Shown: one piece after another, positions 13,283 through 21,781 of the stretch
How the letters are laid out: every line of letters starts with the position of its first letter
Numbering within the stretch: the stretch's first letter is position 1
Source of the DNA: Prevotella sp.
GTDB taxonomy: Bacteria; Bacteroidota; Bacteroidia; Bacteroidales; Bacteroidaceae
Length of the DNA stretch: 30,254 bases
NCBI GenBank assembly: GCA_021636625.1
Contig: JAJWLX010000041.1
Coordinates: 1 to 30,254, forward strand
Direction: 5' to 3'
The notes under the pieces: model-generated
Seen by the model: the letters and a program-made list of their open reading frames with translations, nothing else
What the model was told of the DNA's origin: nothing
Database searches by the model: none
Made by a program: the position numbers and the translations under genes

Positions 13283-13295
13283 AATTTCTTTATTT

Positions 13296-13757
13296 TTAAT
13301 CCTGGTAAGGAATCATCGCCAGTGCATCTGCAATCTTCTCGATGCCTTCCTGCAATGGCTTCTTCACCATACCCTTGATAAACATATTGAGCTCAGCCTT
13401 GATGGTGAGTTTCATCTTGCAAGAAAATTCTCCTGTAGGGAGCAGCTGAATCCAGAAATTGAATGGGATAGGGCTGTTCTCAGTTTCAAACTTGATGGTT
13501 TTTGGAAAATCTCTGTCGATGATGCGCATCTTCAGGTCGCCCACCATAGGAGCGTTGATAGTGATGCTGTCGCTGTCGAATCTCAGGTCCTTGAGTTTCT
13601 CCATTTCCTTTCTCTTGTCCTCAGGAATCTGGTCTTTCACCTGCTCGAAGCGATCTTTGAGCACCTGCAGGTTGTTGAGGTCGCTCAAAGTATTAAAAAC
13701 AGATTCCTGCTTGTGAGGAATCTGTTTGATATTACTTTCGAATGTACTTGTACTCAT
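13296..13757 (-). CDS. SRPBCC (START/Bet v1-like) family protein
   Basis: A 153-aa protein with the strand-helix pattern of SRPBCC ligand-binding folds: an N-terminal FNTLSDLNNLQVLKDRFE block, strands DSITINAP and GDLKMRII, then TIKFETENSPIPFNFWIQLLP, CKMKLTIKAELN, and the long C-terminal helix KPLQEGIEKIADALAMIPY. There is no signal peptide, so it should be cytosolic. It lies between pyrE (17 bp) and argH (13 bp), and this trio is familiar from Bacteroidota. No ligand is known to me. Confidence 0.85.
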   Translation of the reverse strand: MSTSTFESNIKQIPHKQESVFNTLSDLNNLQVLKDRFEQVKDQIPEDKRKEMEKLKDLRFDSDSITINAPMVGDLKMRIIDRDFPKTIKFETENSPIPFNFWIQLLPTGEFSCKMKLTIKAELNMFIKGMVKKPLQEGIEKIADALAMIPYQD

Positions 13758-13774
13758 TATTGATGGGTAAAAAA

Positions 13775-14407
13775 TTACTTCTTCCAGTTAGCTGGGTCCT
13801 TGCGCCACTCGTGGAGCAACTCTACGTCTTCCTGCTTGATGTAACCCGTCTCGAGAGCCTCTTCTACTACGTGCTCGTAGTCTGTAAGAGTAACCAACTT
13901 CACGTTAGCATCAGCGAAAGCCTTCTCTGCAACAGGGAAACCGTAAGTGTAGCTAGCTACCATACCTACAATCTCGTTGCCGTTCTTGCGAAGAGCCTCT
14001 ACAGCCTTGAGTGAGCTGCCGCCTGTAGAAATCAAATCCTCTACAACAACAACCTTAGCCTTAGGATCGAGCTCACCTTCGATGAGGTTCTGCATACCGT
14101 GATCCTTTGGTTTAGAACGAACGTAAACGAAAGGCAAGTTCAATTCGTCAGCCACCAATGCACCCTGTGCGATAGCGCCAGTAGCTACACCTGCAACAGC
14201 GTCAGCCTCTGGGAACTGCTCCAGAATAGCGTGTACGAGTTCGAGCTTCACATAGTTGCGGAGTTCTGGGAAAGAGAGGGTCTTGCGGTTGTCACAATAG
14301 AAAGGAGACTTCCAACCAGAAGCCCAAGTGAAAGGATCGTTAGGCTGCAATTTGATAGCCTTAACCTTCAATAACTTAGATGCGAATTCTTTCTTTAGCT
14401 TGTCCAT
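13775..14407 (-). CDS. pyrE: Orotate phosphoribosyltransferase
   Basis: Joins orotate to PRPP to give OMP in de novo pyrimidine synthesis. 210 aa from the ATG at 14407; an in-frame ATG two codons earlier (14413) is also possible. Seen are the N-terminal AIKLQPNDPFTWASGWKSPFYCDNR (20-41, split orotate-binding block), VAGVATGAIA, the flexible loop VRSKPKDHG, and the PRPP motif VVVVEDLISTGGSS (119-132). It is first in the pyrE-SRPBCC-argH unit with its own -7 box. Confidence 0.96.
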   Translation of the reverse strand: MDKLKKEFASKLLKVKAIKLQPNDPFTWASGWKSPFYCDNRKTLSFPELRNYVKLELVHAILEQFPEADAVAGVATGAIAQGALVADELNLPFVYVRSKPKDHGMQNLIEGELDPKAKVVVVEDLISTGGSSLKAVEALRKNGNEIVGMVASYTYGFPVAEKAFADANVKLVTLTDYEHVVEEALETGYIKQEDVELLHEWRKDPANWKK

Positions 14408-14443
14408 AATCATATAAGGATTAAATAATTATAATTTATATCT

Positions 14444-14452
14444 GCAAAGGTA
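14444..14452 (-). promoter_or_regulatory. -7 element of the pyrE operon
   Basis: TACCTTTGC on the minus strand, about 37 nt before the pyrE ATG. No clear TTTG at -33. Confidence 0.6.
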
Positions 14453-14501
14453 CGACAAAAAAATGATTAATCATCATAAATGGCTTATTAATTATAGATT
14501 T

Positions 14502-15230
14502 TTAATCGTGTGTCCATCCGATGGTGGTGATGCTGAATTTCATCTTGCCTGCCTTCTGCAGTTCTTCGCAGCAGGAGATGAGGGTGGCGCCTGTGGTGCA
14601 GACGTCATCGACGATAAGCAGATGCTTGCTGGCAAGATCGGTGATGGGATGTTTGCCGTCTTTGTCGTGATAGGTATCTGATAGCTGGAATACATGCTTT
14701 ACGTTTTCCAGTCGTTGCCATCTGTCTTTTTGGGTTTGACTTTCGGTGAAGGTTACTCGTCGGATGGCATCTGTGATAATGGGGAGATGGGTTCTTTCCT
14801 GTATTCCCCTGGCTATTTCCTCGCTCTGATTATAGCCGCGGGTCTTCCTTCTTGACTTCGTGATGGGGATAGGGATGATGGCATCTATATCCTTGAAGAA
14901 GTCTGATTCGATACCTTTGCTGGCGATGAGTCTTCCCAGATAGTTTCCGGTATCTGGACGATGATGGTATTTCAGTTTGTAGATGATGTAGCTTGGATTG
15001 GAGTGGCTGTGATAATAGAAGAGGGCGGCGCATTTTTCGATAGGAATGCGCCCCCAGAACATCTTAGCCATATTGTTCTCATAGGGGGCTTCCCAGGTTG
15101 GGGTAATCGGGAGGTCCTGGAGACAGGTGGCGCATAGCATCTCCTCTGTGCCCAACAGTCGCTCATCGCAGATGGCACAGTAACGGGGAAAGAGAAAATC
15201 TATGATATTTCCTAACAGGCTGAGCTTCAT
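14502..15230 (-). CDS. comF: ComF family phosphoribosyltransferase-like protein
   Basis: 242 aa. The N-terminal zinc finger has CAIC (18-21) and CATC (33-36). A type I phosphoribosyltransferase core follows: IPIPITKSRRKTRGYNQS (119-136) is the ComF signature, and LLIVDDVCTTGATL (204-217) is the PRPP-binding motif. In competent bacteria ComF takes part in DNA uptake or processing of transforming DNA. It is last in a prmC-recX-comF run and is preceded by a 44-bp leader repeat also found before recX. Confidence 0.92.
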   Translation of the reverse strand: MKLSLLGNIIDFLFPRYCAICDERLLGTEEMLCATCLQDLPITPTWEAPYENNMAKMFWGRIPIEKCAALFYYHSHSNPSYIIYKLKYHHRPDTGNYLGRLIASKGIESDFFKDIDAIIPIPITKSRRKTRGYNQSEEIARGIQERTHLPIITDAIRRVTFTESQTQKDRWQRLENVKHVFQLSDTYHDKDGKHPITDLASKHLLIVDDVCTTGATLISCCEELQKAGKMKFSITTIGWTHD

Positions 15231-15235
15231 ATTGT

Positions 15236-15279
15236 TACTTTGAACTTTGAGTTTTGAACATTGAACTTTATGATTAGTT
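15236..15279 (-). repeat. 44-bp leader repeat, copy A (before comF)
   Basis: 43 of 44 bases are identical to 15809-15852, in the same orientation, ending 5 nt before the comF ATG. Internally it is made of GTTCAA/CTCAA-type heptamers. Confidence 0.9.
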
Positions 15280-15306
15280 TCTAATGTTTACTTTGAATTT
15301 AAACCT

Positions 15307-15798
15307 TTAGAAGTCGTCTTCGAAATCGATGTCTCCCAGATCTTCTTCTTTCATTTTGTCGATGCATTTGTGAATCACCTCCATGCCATAGCCTCTGCCG
15401 AGGGCGAAGCGGATGAGTTTCATCGAGCGTTCGTAGTCGTTTTTGGCTTTGATGGTTTTGTATTTGTTTTTTAGGAGAGGGAGGAGGGTTTCCAGATACA
15501 TGTCGTCCTCGATTTCATCGAAGATTGGGTCGGAGATTTCCTTCGGGATGTGCTTCATCCAGAGAGCCTGTTCCACTTTCCTGCGGCCCCATTTATTGTA
15601 TTTTATCTTGTCGTTGATAAAGAAGCGGGTGAATCGCTCGTCATCGATGAATTTCTTCTGGGTCAGGAATTCCATATTTCGGGCGATGGCATCCTCTGGG
15701 AGTTCCCACTTCTTCATCTTGTCGAGCATTTCCTGCGAGCAATGTTCGGCTTGTGTGCAGAGAGTGGTGAGCTTCAGGAGTGCCTGCTGCTCAGTCAT
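15307..15798 (-). CDS. recX: RecX family regulator of RecA
   Basis: 163 aa from the ATG at 15798 (MTEQQALLKLTTLC). It has the three-helix repeats of RecX: LDKMKKWELPEDAIARNMEFL, FIDDERFTRFFINDKIKYNKWGRRKVEQALWMKHIP (the strongest signature), and YERSMKLIRFALGRGYGMEVIHKCI. RecX caps and limits RecA filaments. The open frame extends 12 codons upstream to 15834, but that part is the leader repeat, so the shorter start is preferred. Acidic tail EEDLGDIDFEDDF. Confidence 0.93.
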   Translation of the reverse strand: MTEQQALLKLTTLCTQAEHCSQEMLDKMKKWELPEDAIARNMEFLTQKKFIDDERFTRFFINDKIKYNKWGRRKVEQALWMKHIPKEISDPIFDEIEDDMYLETLLPLLKNKYKTIKAKNDYERSMKLIRFALGRGYGMEVIHKCIDKMKEEDLGDIDFEDDF

Positions 15799-15808
15799 CG
15801 GCTTTTTA

Positions 15809-15852
15809 TACTTTGAACTTTGAGATTTGAACATTGAACTTTATGATTAGTT
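15809..15852 (-). repeat. 44-bp leader repeat, copy B (before recX)
   Basis: Second copy of the leader repeat; one base differs from copy A. It lies 10 nt before the recX ATG and 9 nt past the prmC stop. Confidence 0.9.
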
Positions 15853-15861
15853 ATGTTATTG

Positions 15862-16782
15862 TTATTTTGTGCTTTTTGCTCGCATCATTCTCTTCTTTCC
15901 GAAAGCATCTTCCTTGGTTTCAATATCCTTGAAACCAAGTTCTTCCAGCATTTTCCTAGTCTCCTTTTCGTAGATAGGATTAATCTCGAAGTATAATGCT
16001 CCTCCTGGTTTGAGGGCAGAAGATGCATATTCGGCGATGGCTCTGTAGAATTTCAGCGGGTCTTCATCGGGAACGAAGAGGGCGAGGCTCGGTTCGTGCT
16101 CCAGCACATTCTTTTCCATATCCGCTTTCTCCTTTTCGCAGATATAAGGAGGATTGCTCACGATGAGGTCTGCTGCTTCTGCTGCTTTTGGCAAAGCCAA
16201 TGCATCCTGATGTTCTATTCTGACATTTCCGGCTTTCATCATTTCCACATTTCCTTGTGCTATTCGGAGGGCATCTTCCGAAATATCCCATCCAGTAACC
16301 TCAGAATTAGGAATGTTGAGTCCTAATGTGATGGCAATGCAGCCGGAACCTGTGCAAATATCAAGAATCAGCTTAGCGTCGTCTGTCGCCTGAGGAGAAA
16401 CTTCCGGAGAGTCTTTCGAAGAATCTTCTGGAGAATCTCCCGAAGAAACGATTGATTTTTCGATCATATCCTCCTCTATCCACTGGCAGAGTTCTGCGGT
16501 TTCCGGTCTCGGAATCAGCACGCCTGGCTCCACATGAAAGGTCCTTCCCGCAAAGTCGGCTTCGCCCAAAACATACTGCACAGGTTCTCCTTTTTGCAGT
16601 CTTATGATAATTTCTTCCAGTTTTCTTTCCTCATCTGCAGATATTTCATTAACTTTGCCGCAGATTATGTCGGTCAGAGTCATTCCGTACTTCACATCAA
16701 GCACGGTGCGGACGATAGCCTGTGCTTCGCCAGCATCATAAAGTGGGGTGAGGGATTGCCAAAGTTGCTGATACGTTTTCAT
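15862..16782 (-). CDS. prmC: Release factor glutamine methyltransferase
   Basis: Methylates the GGQ glutamine of peptide release factors using S-adenosylmethionine. 306 aa from the ATG at 16782; an upstream in-frame ATG at 16818 overlaps the -7 box and is rejected. Seen are the N-terminal helical domain, PVQYVLGEADFAGRTFHV and VLIPRPETAEL (68-98), the SAM loop ICTGSGCIA (142-150) and catalytic NPPY (210-213). Residues 112-133 (SSGDSPEDSSKDSPEVSP) are a low-complexity Ser/Asp/Pro insertion between the two domains that other PrmC proteins lack or keep short. It heads the prmC-recX-comF run and is divergent from ribD. Confidence 0.95.
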   Translation of the reverse strand: MKTYQQLWQSLTPLYDAGEAQAIVRTVLDVKYGMTLTDIICGKVNEISADEERKLEEIIIRLQKGEPVQYVLGEADFAGRTFHVEPGVLIPRPETAELCQWIEEDMIEKSIVSSGDSPEDSSKDSPEVSPQATDDAKLILDICTGSGCIAITLGLNIPNSEVTGWDISEDALRIAQGNVEMMKAGNVRIEHQDALALPKAAEAADLIVSNPPYICEKEKADMEKNVLEHEPSLALFVPDEDPLKFYRAIAEYASSALKPGGALYFEINPIYEKETRKMLEELGFKDIETKEDAFGKKRMMRAKSTK

Positions 16783-16814
16783 CTTGATATTGCTTGTTGC
16801 GATTTGATTTGAGA

Positions 16815-16823
16815 GCAAAGGTA
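16815..16823 (-). promoter_or_regulatory. -7 element of prmC
   Basis: TACCTTTGC on the minus strand, 33 nt upstream of the prmC ATG, in the short divergent gap with ribD. No clear -33 TTTG; no good promoter was seen for ribD. Confidence 0.55.
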
Positions 16824-16869
16824 CGACATTTTATCGAAAATGAGTAAGAAAATTGAAGAAAAATAGGAT

Positions 16870-17907
16870 ATGGAACGAAATAAAGTATCTTTTCTGAATC
16901 CGCAGACGGGCGAACCGCTTAGTCAGCAGGAGATAGACGAAATGTTCATGCGCCGCTGCCTGCAGTTGGCTAAGAACGGTAGGCAGAATGCGAAGCCTAA
17001 TCCGATGGTGGGCGCCGTCATCGTGAGCGAAGAGGGCAGAATCATCGGTGAGGGCTATCATGTAAGATGTGGTGAGGGGCACGCTGAAGTCAATGCCTTT
17101 GCGTCTGTGAAGCCCGAAGATGAGCATCTGTTAAGCCAAGCCACCATCTATGTGAGTCTCGAACCCTGTTCGCATTATGGCAAGACGCCTCCTTGTGCCG
17201 ACCTTATCGTAAGAAAAGGTGTAAGGAGATGTGTCTGTGGCTGCGTAGATCCTTTTGCCAAGGTTCAGGGGCGTGGAATCCAGAAGATTCGCGAGGCAGG
17301 AATCGAGGTAACAGTAGGCGTTCTGGAGGCGGAATGCCTCGAACTGAACAAGCGATTCATCACCTTCAATACCCATCAGCGACCATACATCATCCTGAAA
17401 TGGGCGCAGACGGCGAATGGCTTTCTGGATAATAATTTTCAGGGCATGGCGATTTCTACGCCATTCACCAAGATGCTTTCGCACAAGCTCCGTGCCGAGA
17501 ACGATGCCATCCTGGTGGGGAGAATTACCGATGAGCGTGACCATAGCCAGCTCAACGTAAGAGACTGGAGCGGCAAGGACCCGATGCGACTGGTCATCGA
17601 CCGCCATCATCCTTGTTTCGAGGGCTTGGATTTCTCCAAGGGCAAGGAAGAGGTGTTGAAGCAGATGATGCAGTACCTATATAATAATAAGGTGCAATCG
17701 CTGATAGTAGAAGGTGGCGCCATCACCCATCAGGCTTTCCTCGATGCCGGGTTATGGGATGAAATCAGGGTAGAAACATCTTTATCCACAGATGTGGAAA
17801 ACGTTGTAACTGCCGGAACTGCAGCACCAAAGCTTCCTCATAACATCCGGTTAGTGAGCCATGAGGCGTATGATAATAATATAATAAATAATTACGAACG
17901 AGTATGA
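16870..17907 (+). CDS. ribD: Riboflavin biosynthesis bifunctional deaminase/reductase RibD
   Basis: Carries out deamination and then reduction of the pyrimidine intermediate in riboflavin synthesis. 345 aa. The deaminase domain (25-150) has zinc ligands His71 in GHAEV, Cys100 and Cys109 (EPCSHYGKTPPC), with catalytic Glu73. The reductase domain (from about 175) shows PYIILKWAQTANGF, LRAENDAILVGRIT and SLIVEGGA. The ATG at 16870 has AGGAT in front; a later start at residue 25 would still keep the whole domain, so the first 24 residues are less certain. The stop overlaps the next ATG (ATGA). The stretch YLYNNKV is encoded by TATATAATAATAAGGTG, close to the AT-rich motif seen in several leaders. 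Confidence 0.95.
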   Translation: MERNKVSFLNPQTGEPLSQQEIDEMFMRRCLQLAKNGRQNAKPNPMVGAVIVSEEGRIIGEGYHVRCGEGHAEVNAFASVKPEDEHLLSQATIYVSLEPCSHYGKTPPCADLIVRKGVRRCVCGCVDPFAKVQGRGIQKIREAGIEVTVGVLEAECLELNKRFITFNTHQRPYIILKWAQTANGFLDNNFQGMAISTPFTKMLSHKLRAENDAILVGRITDERDHSQLNVRDWSGKDPMRLVIDRHHPCFEGLDFSKGKEEVLKQMMQYLYNNKVQSLIVEGGAITHQAFLDAGLWDEIRVETSLSTDVENVVTAGTAAPKLPHNIRLVSHEAYDNNIINNYERV

Positions 17908-18062
17908 GCAATAGATTTACATCGCGCCTGAGCGATAACGACGATTTCAAGCGAGACGAGTTGATTCGCAAGATAGAGCATGCCGTGGAGCACATGACGC
18001 TCGCAGAACTGGAAGCCCTGTCGTATGACATGTTTACCAAGGGCTACATCCAGGATTACTAA
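17904..18062 (+). CDS. 52-aa conserved-looking small protein, translationally coupled to ribD
   Basis: ATG at 17904 overlaps the ribD stop as ATGA. The product reads MSNRFTSRLSDNDDFKRDEL, IRKIEHAVEHMTLAELEALS, YDMFTKGYIQDY: a charged, soluble, helical protein with codon use like its neighbours, followed directly by a strong terminator. The coupling and the protein-like composition argue that it is real. I do not recognise a family and assign no function; a partner or regulator of RibD is possible. Confidence 0.75.
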   Translation: MSNRFTSRLSDNDDFKRDELIRKIEHAVEHMTLAELEALSYDMFTKGYIQDY

Positions 18063-18079
18063 ACATTCAGGCATAAGAC

Positions 18080-18139
18080 AAGATATAAAAAAGGTGGGTG
18101 CTACAACAATTCGTGTAACACCCACCTTTTTTATATCTT
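18080..18139. terminator. Bidirectional intrinsic terminator between the ribD unit and the GH2 gene
   Basis: A perfect 21-bp stem (18080-18100 with 18119-18139) contains A6/T6 runs on both sides, placed between convergent genes. Confidence 0.93.
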
Positions 18140-18153
18140 ATTCTTTATTTCCT

Positions 18154-21100
18154 TTATTTCGCCATTGGGGTGAAGCGCAAGGTGAACTCATGAGCTCCTG
18201 TTGGAGTCATGTACTGTGGCAGACAAGAGTCACCACCACAGCTGCGGTTACCGATGCCACGCTGCCAGAAATCGAAGTGAGCGAAAATCTGGTTAGAGCG
18301 TACCAGGTCGTAAGGATGCTTGCCACCATAGAATACGTCGTAGTTGAACTGGGCATCATCGAAGTGAGACAACGAGAAGGCTACCATGCCCTCGGTGGTA
18401 ATCTGCAACTTCGTGCTGTTGTTGTCCAATGTCAACTGGCGCAGGCCCTGGCGGTCGCCCATGGTCTGAGGAGCACTCTGCTCTTCGAACATGCCATCCA
18501 CGGTGGTCTTGTACAAACCTAACAACGAACCTCTCTGGCGGTCGATGTAGTTGCTCCAAGGACCCTTGGCATAATACTCCACATTCTCGAAACCAGGAGC
18601 AAACTGCATGGCAATACCAATTTTTCGGGTTTCCTCAGAAGAATTGTTGGTAGTTACCTTCATATCCACGGTTCCGTTAGGATAGATGATGTAAGCAATC
18701 TGGTGAGTATCCTTACCGTTGGTAACGGCAGTTTCCACAACCACGTTCTTGCCCATCTTCTTAGGAGCCTTCACCATCATCTTCTTGCCGGTGAGTGCAC
18801 CCTCTTCCTTATTCTCGTTCTCGGCAACACCACCTGTAGCACCCAGGTTCACGTTGTCGTTGGCGATGCGGCGGAAACCATTGAAGTCAGGACCTGCATT
18901 AGGCTGAACGAGCTGAGTATTGCGATAAGTCCAGTTGGCGAGGGTTCCATCCTCTGCGAATGTGATGCTGAAATCCTTGCCGGTAATGGTGTTATCCTTC
19001 ACCTTCAGCTTGCCCTTCTCCTGGATAGCTGGCAATTTGCCATGGTCTTTCTGTACGAAGGTAGGGTCGGCAACAGATGTGCCACCTGCGTTCTCTGCAG
19101 AAAGCTTGAACTGCTGCTGAGCCATCATATAACCCTGCTTGCTCCAGGAAGTTGACTTCTTCAGAACGAGGCTGAAGGTGATGACGTATTCTGCCTTATC
19201 ATCTACAGCGGTGGTGTATGGGATGTTGATGTTGCAGGTCTTGCCTGGCAATACAGATGGGATAGTCACCTGGTTCTTCTCTACAGAAACGCCATTGCGG
19301 AGCACCTCGTAGCTGAGATCATAGATGTCGGCAAGGTTGGTGAATGCGCACTTGTTCTTCAAGGTGAGTACGCGGCTGTAGAAAGACTCGAAGTTCACAT
19401 CTCTGTAAACATACTTCACCTCGGTGAGCTTGGCTGTCCACTCTCTGCCTGGAGTAATGATACCGTTGCTCATAAAGTCGCCCTGGAATCCTCTGTAACC
19501 GTTGTTCATCTTGGTGTAGTCGTAACCGGATGTGTAGTAGTGGAGTCCGGTCTTAGGATCCTTCAGAGGAAGACCCTTGCGGATGCGGCGTGTATCGTAG
19601 ATTCCCTGGTCAACCCAGTCCCAGATGCAGCCACCGGTAATACCTGTACTTGCCTCGATGAGGTCCCAGTATTCCTGCAGGTTACCCACAGCCTGACCCA
19701 TTGCGTGAGCATACTCACAGATAAAGTATGGCTTGTTGTGTAGGCCATCCATCTGCTTCTTCACTACCTCGATTTTTGGATACATGTCTGAACCGAAGTC
19801 TGAGTACTTGGCACCGTGATTGTAACCCTCGTAGTGAACCCACGCGTCGCGACCAGGCAAAAGCTCCTTCACCTTATCGTAGGTAGCCTGGAAGTTGTCG
19901 CCACCGCCCGACTCGTTACCGAGTGACCAGAATACCACGCTAGGGTGGTTGCGGTCTCTCAATACCATGCGCTCTGTGCGGTCCACGTAGGCTGCGCGCC
20001 AGGTTGGGTTGTTGGAGAGTGAGTGGTTGTTGTGGCACTCCACGTCGGCCTCGTTCATACAGTACAATCCGTAGTAGTCGAACATCGCATACATCTTAGC
20101 CTGACGAGGATAGTGGCTGGTACGGACGGTGTTCACATTGGCCTGTTTCATCAGAATCACGTCGCGAAGCATGGTCTCCACATCGATGGCGTGACCATAG
20201 AGTGGATGAATATCCTGGGTGTTGACACCCTTGAAGAATACTCGCTTGCCGTTTACATAAACCAGTTTATCCTTGATGGTCACCTCTCTGAAACCGTATT
20301 TGGTAGAGAATACCATCTCTTCCTGGTTGCCAGTCTTCTGACGAACGATAACGGTATAGAGGTTAGGCTGCTCTGAGGTCCAAGCCTTCAGACCGGTCAG
20401 GTTGTCGATGCTAAGGCGGCAGATCTTCTCGCCGTCCTTGTCAGTCATGGCAACCTGTGCCGACTGCTTGCCAACAGATTTTCCCTGTGGATCGAGGAGC
20501 TCGATCTCCAGCGTCTTCTCAGATTTCTCCTTGGCTGCATTATTGATAGTCAGGTCAACATTCAGGTTGCCTGATGTGTAATCCTTGTTCAGGGCAGAAG
20601 TGATGTAATGATCTGCTACGAAAGTCTTTGGAGTAGCTACGAGATAAACATCGCGGTGGATACCACCCAGGTGCCACATATCCTGTCCCTCCAGATAAGA
20701 GCCGTCGCTCCAGCGATAAACACGTACGGATACGTTGTTGTCTCCCTTGCGAACCAGGTTGGTAACATCAAAGTCTGCATCGGTATTGGCACCCTGTGAA
20801 TAGCCGGCATATTTTCCGTTTACCCAAACCACGATGGCGCTGCAGGCACCGTCGAAGTGCAGGAACACACGCTTTCCGGTTTCCCAACCCTCAGGCAGGT
20901 TGAAGTTACGGCGATAAGAACCTACCGGATTCTTGTCGAAGTTATCCTTGAAGGCTGTGATGAATGGAGGTTTGTTCTCGAAAGGATAGCCCACATTATT
21001 ATATACAGGCACATCATATCCTGCCATTTCCCAGTTCAGAGGCACCTGGAGTTCCTTCCATGAAGAAACATCGGCGTTGTCAGCCCAGAAATCATTCTTG

Positions 21101-21447
21101 TCTGGCTTGCCCTGCTTCCAGTCGGCTGTGTAGTGGAATTTCCATTTTCCGTTAAGCAGGAGATAGTTGGCGTGCTTAGGAGTGAGCCATGGAAATTTGA
21201 AGTAATCGTCCTTCTGCATGGTGGCAGTAGAAGAATAAGGCACGAAAGTAGCGTGCGCTTTTTCCTTGCGATCCTCAAACTTAGTTTCGTCTTCTACCCA
21301 TTTGTCTGTAAACGGACAAACGTCAACTTTGGTTTCCACCACCTTCATCACCTTTTTCTTGGTGTGTCTAGGTTGTGCAATAGCTGATGCGCTGAAGAGG
21401 AAGGTCAATGCAACCGCAGCTCCCCAAAATAAATGCTTTTGTTTCAT
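18154..21447 (-). CDS. Secreted/periplasmic GH2 beta-galactosidase (LacZ type)
   Basis: 1097 aa with a signal peptide (cleaved after ASAIA, near residue 24), so it acts outside the cytoplasm. Domains in order: a short N-terminal extension, sugar-binding jelly roll (about 85-275), Ig-like domain (280-390), GH2 TIM barrel (395-700), DUF4981-type Ig domain, and the C-terminal beta-galactosidase small-chain domain (about 810-1095). Acid/base Glu512 lies in GNESGGG and nucleophile Glu578 in FICEYAHAMG. FKGVNTQDIHP and HYPRQ are also typical. It probably removes terminal beta-galactose from host or plant glycans. It is a single gene with its own full promoter; no SusC/SusD pair is in the window. 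Substrate remains unproven. Confidence 0.95.
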   Translation of the reverse strand: MKQKHLFWGAAVALTFLFSASAIAQPRHTKKKVMKVVETKVDVCPFTDKWVEDETKFEDRKEKAHATFVPYSSTATMQKDDYFKFPWLTPKHANYLLLNGKWKFHYTADWKQGKPDKNDFWADNADVSSWKELQVPLNWEMAGYDVPVYNNVGYPFENKPPFITAFKDNFDKNPVGSYRRNFNLPEGWETGKRVFLHFDGACSAIVVWVNGKYAGYSQGANTDADFDVTNLVRKGDNNVSVRVYRWSDGSYLEGQDMWHLGGIHRDVYLVATPKTFVADHYITSALNKDYTSGNLNVDLTINNAAKEKSEKTLEIELLDPQGKSVGKQSAQVAMTDKDGEKICRLSIDNLTGLKAWTSEQPNLYTVIVRQKTGNQEEMVFSTKYGFREVTIKDKLVYVNGKRVFFKGVNTQDIHPLYGHAIDVETMLRDVILMKQANVNTVRTSHYPRQAKMYAMFDYYGLYCMNEADVECHNNHSLSNNPTWRAAYVDRTERMVLRDRNHPSVVFWSLGNESGGGDNFQATYDKVKELLPGRDAWVHYEGYNHGAKYSDFGSDMYPKIEVVKKQMDGLHNKPYFICEYAHAMGQAVGNLQEYWDLIEASTGITGGCIWDWVDQGIYDTRRIRKGLPLKDPKTGLHYYTSGYDYTKMNNGYRGFQGDFMSNGIITPGREWTAKLTEVKYVYRDVNFESFYSRVLTLKNKCAFTNLADIYDLSYEVLRNGVSVEKNQVTIPSVLPGKTCNINIPYTTAVDDKAEYVITFSLVLKKSTSWSKQGYMMAQQQFKLSAENAGGTSVADPTFVQKDHGKLPAIQEKGKLKVKDNTITGKDFSITFAEDGTLANWTYRNTQLVQPNAGPDFNGFRRIANDNVNLGATGGVAENENKEEGALTGKKMMVKAPKKMGKNVVVETAVTNGKDTHQIAYIIYPNGTVDMKVTTNNSSEETRKIGIAMQFAPGFENVEYYAKGPWSNYIDRQRGSLLGLYKTTVDGMFEEQSAPQTMGDRQGLRQLTLDNNSTKLQITTEGMVAFSLSHFDDAQFNYDVFYGGKHPYDLVRSNQIFAHFDFWQRGIGNRSCGGDSCLPQYMTPTGAHEFTLRFTPMAK

Positions 21448-21507
21448 TGTCTGGTTGAATTATTAATAATTACAAGTTAGCTAGTTATGAATCTATTTAG
21501 ATTTGGT

Positions 21508-21540
21508 GCAAATTTACGATTAATTCCTGAAACCTCCAAA
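21508..21540 (-). promoter_or_regulatory. Promoter of the GH2 beta-galactosidase
   Basis: On the minus strand TTTG (21537-21540), a 20-bp spacer and TAAATTTGC (21508-21516) match the consensus. The leader is about 50 nt. Confidence 0.75.
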
Positions 21541-21647
21541 TTATTACAGCACTTTTGTTGGGAGAAGAATTAAAAATGGCTATTTGTTAGGAGAAAAGTG
21601 GCTTCCATTGCTGCTTATTTAAGCCTCTTTTTATTTATTGCCTGACT

Positions 21648-21724
21648 ATGGCATAATATTGCCCCCTACCAGGGCAACATTATGCCATGGCGAGGCACGA
21701 AACGATGCGTCGCCTCGTTTTTTT
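21648..21724 (+). other. Two adjacent hairpins, the second terminator-like
   Basis: Hairpin 1 pairs 21648-21664 with 21672-21688 (16 of 17 pairs, loop CCTACCA). Hairpin 2 pairs 21691-21699 with 21708-21717 with one bulged C and is followed by seven T. On the + strand this would end a transcript, yet no + strand gene precedes it: the GH2 gene runs the other way. It may be the 3' end of a small RNA or a mobile palindromic element. Confidence 0.6.
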
Positions 21725-21781
21725 AGGAAGAAGATTCCTTTGGTAATCAAGCACAGTCGTCAAAATTCTACTCTCGCTTTT

